Source of the DNA: Protonemura montana
Lineage: Eukaryota > Arthropoda > Insecta > Plecoptera > Nemouridae
NCBI GenBank assembly: GCA_947568835.1
Contig: CANOQG010000007.1
Location: 5,394,001 to 5,458,000, forward strand
DNA length: 64,000 nt
Direction: 5' to 3'
The translations under genes were made by a program, and so were the position numbers. Shown here piece after piece: positions 55,801-64,000 of this stretch. Positions within the stretch are counted from its first letter, which is position 1, and each line of letters opens with the position of its first letter. The notes under the pieces were generated by a model, which did no database searches, was not told the origin of the DNA, and saw only the letters and a program-made list of their open reading frames with translations.

Positions 55801-56570
55801 TGGGGCAGGAAATGGGGCAGGACATAGGGTAGGACATGAGGCAGGACATGGGACAGGACATGGGGCAGGACATGGGGCAGGACATGGGACAGGACATAGG
55901 GCAGGACATGGGGCAGGACATGGGGCAAAACATGGGGCAGGACATGGGACAGGACATAGGGCAGGACATGGGGCAGGACATGGGGCAGGACATAGGGCAG
56001 GACATGGGGCAGGACATGGGGCAGGACATGGGGCAGGACATGGGGCAGGACATAAGGCAGGACATTGGACAGGACATGGGGCAAAACATGGGGCAGGACA
56101 TGGGACAGGACATGTTGCAGGACATGGGGCAGGACATGGGGCAGGACATGGGGCAGGACATGGGACATGAGGCAGGACAGGGGGAGGACATGGAGCGGGA
56201 CATGGGGCAGGACATGGGGCAGGACATGGAGCAGGACATGGGGCAGGAAATGGGGCAGGACATGGGACAGGACATAGGGCAGGACATGGGGCAGGACATG
56301 AGGCAAGACATGGGGCAGGACATGGGACATAGGGCAGGACAGGGGAAGGACATGGAGCAGGACATGGGGCAGGACATGGGGCAGGACATAAGACAGGACA
56401 TAGGGCAGGACATGGGGTAGGACATGGGGCAGGACATGGGGCAGGACATGGGACATGGGGCAAGACATGGGGCAGGACATGGGGCAGGACATGGGGCAGG
56501 ACATGGGGCAGGACATGGGGCAGGACATGGGACATGGGGCAGGACATGGGGCAGGACATGGGGCAGGACA
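52840..56570 (+). repeat. Segment copy 2 of the 4867-bp pair
   Basis: This is the partner of 47980-51703, with TTGGCC at 53388 and 54621 (1,233 bp apart), GTTGC at 53840 and 56114 and TTGCAC at 54904. It carries the same marker-less A module near 55940. Private changes are GGGACAGGACATAAGG near 53770 and ATGAGGCAGG near 55173. Confidence 0.8.
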
Positions 56571-58847
56571 TGGAGCAGGACATGGGGCAGGACATGGGGC
56601 AGGACATAAGACAGGACATAGGGCAGGACATGGGGTAGGACATGGGGCAGGACATGGGGCAGGACATGGGACATGGGGCAAGACATGGGGCAGGACATGG
56701 GGCAGGACATGGGGCAGGACATGGGGCAGGACATGGGGCAGGACATGGGGCAGGAAATGGGGCAGGACATAGGGTAGGACATGAGGCAGGACATGGGACA
56801 GGACATGGGGCAGGACATGGGGCAGGACATGGGACAGGACATAGGGCAGGACATGGGGCAGGACATGGGGCAAAACATGGGGCAGGACATGGGACAGGAC
56901 ATGGGGCAGGACATTGGCCAGGCTATGGGGCAGGACATGGGGCAGGACATGAGGCAGGACATGGGACATGGGGAAAGACATGGGGCAGGACATGGGGCAG
57001 GACATGGGGCAGGACATGGGGCAGGACATGGGACAGGACATAGGGCAGGACATGGGGCAGGACATGGGGCAGGACATGGGGCAGGACATGGGACAGGACA
57101 TGGAGCAGGACATGGGGCAGGACATGGGGCAGGACATGGGACAGGACATAGGGAAGGACATGGGGCAGGACATGGGGCAGGACATGGGACAGGACATGGG
57201 ACAGGACATAGGGCAGGACATGGGGCAGGACATGGGGCAGGACATAGGGCAGGACATGGGGCAGGACATGGGGCAGGACATGGGGCAGGACATGGGGCAG
57301 GACATAAGGCAGGACATTGGACAGGACATGGGGCAAAACATGGGGCAGGACATGGGACAGGACATGGGGCAGGACATGGGGCAGGACATGGGGCAGGACA
57401 TAGGGCAGGCCATGGGGCAGGACATGGGGCAGGACATGGAGCAGGACATGGGACATGACATGGGACAGGACATGGGGCAGGACATGGCGCAGGACATGGG
57501 GCAGGACATGGGGCAGGACATGGGGCAGGACATAGGGCAGGACATGGGGTAGGACATGAGGCAGGACATGGGACAGGACATGGGGCAGGACATGGGGCAG
57601 GACATGGGACAGGACATAGGGCAGGACATGGGGCAGGACATGGGGCAAAACATGGGGCAGGACATGGGACAGGACATGGGGCAGGACATTGGCCAGGCTA
57701 TGGGGCAGGACATGGGGCAGGACATGAGGCAGGACATGGGACATGGGGAAAGACATGGGGCAGGACATGGGGCAGGACATGGGGCAGGACATGGGGCAGG
57801 ACATGGGACAGGACATAGGGCAGGACATGGGGCAGGACATGGGGCAGGACATGGGGCAGGACATGGGACAGGACATGGAGCAGGACATGGGGCAGGACAT
57901 GGGGCAGGACATGGGACAGGACATAGGGAAGGACATGGGGCAGGACATGGGGCAGGACATGGGACAGGACATTGCACAGGACATAGGGCAGGACATGGGG
58001 CAGGACATGGGGCAGGACATAGGGCAGGACATGGGGCAGGACATGGGGCAGGACATGGGGCAGGACATGGGGCAGGACATGAGGCAGGACATTGGACAGG
58101 ACATGGGGCAAAACATGGGGCAGGACATGGGACTGGACATGGGGCAGGACATGGGGCAGGACATGGGGCAGGACATGGGGCAGGACATGGGACATGAGGC
58201 AGGACAGGGGGAGGACATGGAGCGGGACATGGGGCAGGACATGGGGCAGGACAGGGAGCAGGACATGGGGCAGGAAATGGGGCAGGACATGAAACAGGAC
58301 ATAGGGCAGGACATGGGGCAGGACATGAGGCAGGACATGGGGCAGGACATAAGACATAGGGCAGGACAGGGGGAGGACATGGAGCAGGACATGGGGCATT
58401 ACATGGGGCAGGACATAAGACAGGACATAGGGCAGGACATGGGGCAGGACATGGGGCAGGACATGGGGCAGGACATGGGACATGGGGCAAGACATGGGGC
58501 AGGACATGAGGCAGGACATGGGGCAGGACATGGGGCAGGACATGGGGCAGGACATGGGGTAGGACATGGGGCAGGAAATGGGACAGGACAAGGGGCAGGA
58601 CATGGGGCAGGACATGGGACATGGGGCAGGACATGGGGCAGGACATGGGGCAGGACATGGGGCAGGACATGGGGCAGGACATGGGGCAGGACATGGGGCA
58701 GGACATAGGGCAGGACATGGGGCAGGACATGGGGCAGGACATGGAGCAGGACATGGGACATGACATGGGACAGGACATGGGGCAGGACATGGGGCAGGAC
58801 ATGGGGAAGGACATAGGGCAGGACATGGGGCAGGACATGGGGCAGGA
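56571..58847 (+). repeat. Truncated A module joined to a B module and tail
   Basis: The A marker at 56914 is followed only 775 bp later by the B marker at 57689, not 1,233 bp. About 458 bp including the GTTGC unit has been lost, with the joint near 57360-57400. TTGCAC is at about 57972. GACAGGGAGCAGG near 58251 arose in a different setting from the similar unit at 14632, so it looks like an independent change. Confidence 0.75.
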
Positions 58848-61800
58848 CATGGGGCAGGACATAGGGCAGGACATGGGGTAGGACATGAGGCAGGACATGG
58901 GACAGGACATGGGGCAGGACATGGGGCAGGACATGGGACAGGATATAGGGCAGGACATGGGGCAGGACATGGGGCAAAACATGGGGCAGGACATGGGACA
59001 GGACATGGGGCAGGACATTGGCCAGGCTATGGGGCAGGACATGGGGCAGGACATGAGGCAGGACATGGGACATGGGGAAAGACATGGGGCAGGACATGGG
59101 GCAGGACATGGGGCAGGACATGGGGCAGGACATGGGACAGGACATAGGGCAGGACATGGGGCAGGACATGGGGCAGGACATGGGGCAGGACATGGGACAG
59201 GACATGGAGCAGGACATGGGGCAGGACATGGGGCAGGACATGGGACAGGACATAGGGAAGGACATGGGGCAGGACATGGGGCAGGACATGGGACAGGACA
59301 TTGCACAGGACATAGGGCAGGACATGGGGCAGGACATGGGGCAGGACATAGGGCAGGACATGGGGCAGGACATGGGGCAGGACATGGGGCAGGACATGGG
59401 GCAGGACATGAGGCAGGACATTGGACAGGACATGGGGCAAAACATGGGGCAGGACATGGGACTGGACATGGGGCAGGACATGGGGCAGGACATGGGGCAG
59501 GACATGGGGCAGGACATGGGACATGAGGCAGGACAGGGGGAGGACATGGAGCGGGACATGGGGCAGGACATGGGGCAGGACATGGAGCAGGACATGGGGC
59601 AGGAAATGGGGCAGGACATGAAACAGGACATAGGGCAGGACATGGGGCAGGACATGAGGCAGGACATGGGGCAGGACATAAGACATAGGGCAGGACAGGG
59701 GGAGGACATGGAGCAGGACATGGGGCATTACATGGGGCAGGACATAAGACAGGACATAGGGCAGGACATGGGGCAGGACATGGGGCAGGACATGGGGCAG
59801 GACATGGGACATGGGGCAAGACTTGGGGCAGGACATGAGGCAGGACATGGGGCAGGACATGGGGCAGGACATGGGGCAGGACATGGGGTAGGACATGGGG
59901 CAGGAAATGGGACAGGACAAGGGGCAGGACATGGGGCAGGACATGGGACATGGGGCAGGACATGGGGCAGGACATGGGGCAGGACATGGGGCAGGACATG
60001 GGGCAGGACATGGGGCAGGACATGGGGCAGGACATAGGGCAGGACATGGGGCAGGACATGGGGCAGGACATGGAGCAGGACATGGGACATGACATGGGAC
60101 AGGACATGGGGCAGGACATGGGGCAGGACATGGGGAAGGACATAGGGCAGGACATGGGGTAGGAAATGGGACAGGACAAAGGGCAGGACATGGGACATGG
60201 GGCAGGACATGGGGCAGGACATGGGGCATGACATGGGGCAGGACATGGGACAGGACATGGGGCAGGACATGGGGCAGGACATGGGGCAGGACATGGGGCA
60301 GGACATGGGGCAGGACATGGGGCATGACATGGGGCAGGACATGGGACAGGACATGGGGCAGGACATGGGGCAGGACATGGGGCAGGACATGGGGCAGGAC
60401 ATGAGGCAGGACATGGGACAGGACATGGGGCAGGACATGGGGCAGGACATGGGACATGGAGCAGGACATGGGGCAGGACATGGAGCAGGACATGGGGCAG
60501 GACATGGGGCAGGACATATGACAGGACATAGGGCAGGACATGGGGTAGGACATGGGGCAGGACATGGGGCAGGACATGGGACATGGGGCAAGACATGGGG
60601 CAGGACATGGGGCAGGACATGGGGCAGGACATGGGGCAGGACATGGGGCAGGACATGGGGCAGGAAATGGGGCAGGACATAGGGTAGGACATGAGGCAGG
60701 ACATGGGACAGGACATGGGGCAGGACATGGGGCAGGACATGGGACAGGACATAGGGCAGGACATGGGGCAGGACATGGGGCAAAACATGGGGCAGGACAT
60801 GGGACAGGACATGGGGCAGGACATTGGCCAGGCTATGGGGCAGGACATGGGGCAGGACATGAGGCAGGACATGGGACATGGGGAAAGACATGGGGCAGGA
60901 CATGGGGCAGGACATGGGGCAGGACATGGGGCAGGACATGGGACAGGACATAGGGCAGGACATGGGGCAGGACATGGGGCAGGACATGGGGCAGGACATG
61001 GGACAGGACATGGAGCAGGACATGGGGCAGGACATGGGGCAGGACATGGGACAGGACATAGGGAAGGACATGGGGCAGGACATGGGGCAGGACATGGGAC
61101 AGGACATGGGACAGGACATAGGGCAGGACATGGGGCAGGACATGGGGCAGGACATAGGGCAGGACATGGGGCAGGACATGGGGCAGGACATGGGGCAGGA
61201 CATGGGGCAGGACATAAGGCAGGACATTGGACAGGACATGGGGCAAAACATGGGGCAGGACATGGGACAGGACATGTTGCAGGACATGGGGCAGGACATG
61301 GGGCAGGACATGGGGCAGGACATGAGACATGAGGCAGGACAGGGGGAGGACATGGAGCGGGACATGGGGCAGGACATGGGGCAGGACATGGAGCAGGACA
61401 TGGGGCAGGAAATGGGGCAGGACATGGGACAGGACATAGGGCAGGACATGGGGCAGGACATGAGGCAAGACATGGGGCAGGACATGGGACATAGGGCAGG
61501 ACAGGGGAAGGACATGGAGCAGGACATGGGGCAGGACATGGGGCAGGACATAAGACAGGACATAGGGCAGGACATGGGGTAGGACATGGGGCAGGACATG
61601 GGGCAGGACATGGGACATGGGGCAAGACATGGGGCAGGACATGGGGCAGGACATGGGGCAGGACATGGGGCAGGACATGGGGCAGGACATGGGACATGGG
61701 GCAGGACATGGGGCAGGACATGGGGCAGGACATGGGGCAGGACATGGGGCAGGACATGGGGCAGGACATAGGGCAGGCCATGGGGCAGGACATGGGGCAG

Positions 61801-63309
61801 GACATGGAGCAGGACATGGGACATGACATGGGACAGGACATGGGGCAGGACATGGCGCAGGACATGGGGCAGGACATGGGGCAGGACATGGGGCAGGACA
61901 TAGGGCAGGACATGGGGTAGGACATGAGGCAGGACATGGGACAGGACATGGGGCAGGACATGGGGCAGGACATGGGACAGGACATAGGGCAGGACATGGG
62001 GCAGGACATGGGGCAAAACATGGGGCAGGACATGGGACAGGACATGGGGCAGGACATTGGCCAGGCTATGGGGCAGGACATGGGGCAGGACATGAGGCAG
62101 GACATGGGACATGGGGAAAGACATGGGGCAGGACATGGGGCAGGACATGGGGCAGGACATGGGGCAGGACATGGGACAGGACATAGGGCAGGACATGGGG
62201 CAGGACATGGGGCAGGACATGGGGCAGGACATGGGACAGGACATGGAGCAGGACATGGGGCAGGACATGGGGCAGGACATGGGACAGGACATAGGGAAGG
62301 ACATGGGGCAGGACATGGGGCAGGACATGGGACAGGACATTGCACAGGACATAGGGCAGGACATGGGGCAGGACATGGGGCAGGACATAGGGCAGGACAT
62401 GGGGCAGGACATGGGGCAGGACATGGGGCAGGACATGGGGCAGGACATGAGGCAGGACATTGGACAGGACATGGGGCAAAACATGGGGCAGGACATGGGA
62501 CTGGACATGGGGCAGGACATGGGGCAGGACATGGGGCAGGACATGGGGCAGGACATGGGACATGAGGCAGGACAGGGGGAGGACATGGAGCGGGACATGG
62601 GGCAGGACATGGGGCAGGACATGGAGCAGGACATGGGGCAGGAAATGGGGCAGGACATGGGACAGGACATAGGGCAGGACATGGGGCAGGACATGAGGCA
62701 AGACATGGGGCAGGACATGGGACATAGGGCAGGACAGGGGAAGGACATGGAGCAGGACATGGGGCAGGACATGGGGCAGGACATAAGACAGGACATAGGG
62801 CAGGACATGGGGTAGGACATGGGGCAGGACATGGGGCAGGACATGGGACATGGGGCAAGACATGGGGCAGGACATGGGGCAGGACATGGGGCAGGACATG
62901 GGGCATGACATGGGGCAGGACATGGGACAGGACATGGGGCAGGACATGGGGCAGGACATGGGGCAGGACATGGGGCAGGACATGAGGCAGGACATGGGAC
63001 AGGACATGGGGCAGGACATGGGGCAGGACATGGGACATGGAGCAGGACATGGGGCAGGACATGGAGCAGGACATGGGGCAGGACATGGGGCAGGACATAA
63101 GACAGGACATAGGGCAGGACATGGGGTAGGACATGGGGCAGGACATGGGGCAGGACATGGGACATGGGGCAAGACATGGGGCAGGACATGGGGCAGGACA
63201 TGGGGCAGGACATGGGGCAGGACATGGGGCAGGACATGGGGCAGGAAATGGGGCAGGACATAGGGTAGGACATGAGGCAGGACATGGGACAGGACATGGG
63301 GCAGGACAT
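58848..63309 (+). repeat. Segment copy 2 of the recent 12303-bp duplication
   Basis: This is the partner of 46545-51005, with TTGGCC at 59018, 60824 and 62057, GTTGC at 61276, and GGATATAGGG and GCAAGACTTGG shared with the first copy. Private bases include GGACATATGACAGG near 60517 and CATGAGACATGAGG near 61324. It ends near 63309, where ATAAGACAGG replaces the standard units of the first copy. Confidence 0.85.
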
Positions 63310-64000
63310 AAGACAGGACATAGGGCAGGACATGGGGTAGGACATGGGGCAGGACATGGGGCAGGACATGGGACATGGGGCAAGACATGGGGCAGGACAT
63401 GGGGCAGGACATGGGGCAGGACATGGGGCATGACATGGGGCAGGACATGGGACAGGACATGGGGCAGGACATGGGGCAGGACATGGGGCAGGACATGGGG
63501 CAGGACATGAGGCAGGACATGGGACAGGACATGGGGCAGGACATGGGGCAGGACATGGGACATGGAGCAGGACATGGGGCAGGACATGGAGCAGGACATG
63601 GGGCAGGACATGGGGCAGGACATGGGACATGGGGCAAGACATGGGGCAGGACATGGGGCAGGACATGGGGCAGGACATGGGGCAGGACATGGGGCAGGAC
63701 ATGGGGCAGGACATGGGGCAGGACATGAGGCAGGACATGGGGCAGGACATAAGACATAGGGCAGGACAGGGGGAGGACATGGAGCAGGACATGGGGCATT
63801 ACATGGGGCAGGACATAAGACAGGACATAGGGCAGGACATGGGGCAGGACATGGGGCAGGACATGGGGCAGGACATGGGACATGGGGCAAGACATGGGGC
63901 AGGACATGGGGCAGGACATGGGGCAGGACATGGGGCATGACATGGGGCAGGACATGGGACAGGACATGGGGCAGGACATGGGGCAGGACATGGGGCAGGA
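63310..64000 (+). repeat. Array continues to the window edge
   Basis: This is a patchwork of ATAAGACAGG, GGGGTAGG, GGGGCATGACAT (about 63429 and 63936), GGAGCAGG, GACAGGGGGAGG and GGCATTACATGG (about 63797) units. None of the TTGGCC, GTTGC or TTGCAC markers occurs. The array is still running at base 64000. Confidence 0.8.

Larger units (their letters stand above)
4743..64000 (+). repeat. 12-bp minisatellite array, right arm (GGGGCAGGACAT)
   Basis: There are about 59 kb of head-to-tail GGGGCAGGACAT units with no interruption. The consensus is 67% G+C and 75% purine, with six G to two C on the plus strand and no CpG. Frequent variants are AGGGCAGGACAT, GGGACAGGACAT, GGAGCAGGACAT, GGGGTAGGACAT, GAGGCAGGACAT and the 7-bp unit GGGACAT, which lacks the inner five bases. 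Rare variants (TTGGCCAGGCTATGG, GTTGC, TTGCAC, GCAGAAAATGG, GGCATTACAT) recur at fixed distances and reveal higher-order modules. The array continues past the window end. I see no gene, RNA gene or mobile element. Confidence 0.98.

Noticed and set aside
1-64000. CRISPR array
   Set aside because: The repeats are directly adjacent 12-bp units with no unique spacers, no leader and no cas genes.
1-64000. Telomere repeat tract
   Set aside because: The unit GGGGCAGGACAT is not TTAGGG or a known telomere type that I recognise, and the polarity changes inside the window. A subtelomeric position remains possible but is not shown.

Overview
This window is one uninterrupted block of satellite-type DNA. 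About 64 kb, roughly 5,300 units, is built from a 12-bp minisatellite unit, GGGGCAGGACAT, and its one- or two-base variants. I find no gene, RNA gene, transposon, CRISPR array, promoter or terminator. The only non-unit sequence I can see is a 14-bp (CA)7 tract at 4729-4742, where the array changes strand. The organism cannot be named from this. Megabase-style tandem repetition with higher-order structure and a CA microsatellite point to a eukaryotic nuclear genome, in a satellite, subtelomeric or other heterochromatic block (inference).

Layout. From 1 to 4728 the G-rich strand of the unit is the minus strand (the plus strand reads ATGTCCTGCCCC). From 4743 to 64000 the G-rich strand is the plus strand. 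The left arm is not foreign: its reverse complement has the same marker units, in the same order, as modules in the right arm. The window therefore contains an inversion inside one array family.

The right arm has higher-order structure. Rare variant units act as fingerprints. Thirty copies of a TTGGCCAGGCTATGG unit mark module starts, and they fall into two main module types. Type A carries a GTTGC unit 452 bp after the marker (18 GTTGC units in all). Type B carries a TTGCAC unit 283 bp after it (12 copies). A is commonly followed by B at exactly 1,233 bp. A third module, type C, is marked by GCAGAAAATGGGG (13 copies in the right arm, two inverted in the left).

These modules were copied again as segments of 0.1-5 kb. 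Pairs with constant offsets can be read directly: 650, 480, 2798, 2510, 3039, 4867, 6296, 7124, 7274, 8928, 9562-9634, 12303, 19172 and about 29508 bp. Some pairs share private point variants, so they are recent. The array is a mosaic of nested duplications, as expected from unequal exchange or replication slippage.

Coding. The unit length is a multiple of three and the consensus has no stop in any of six frames, so very long open frames cover both strands (up to about 4,000 codons). They encode only MGQD, GAGH, WGRT, MSCP, HVLP or PCPA repeats. They change phase at every 7-bp short unit. I treat all of them as by-products of the repeat.
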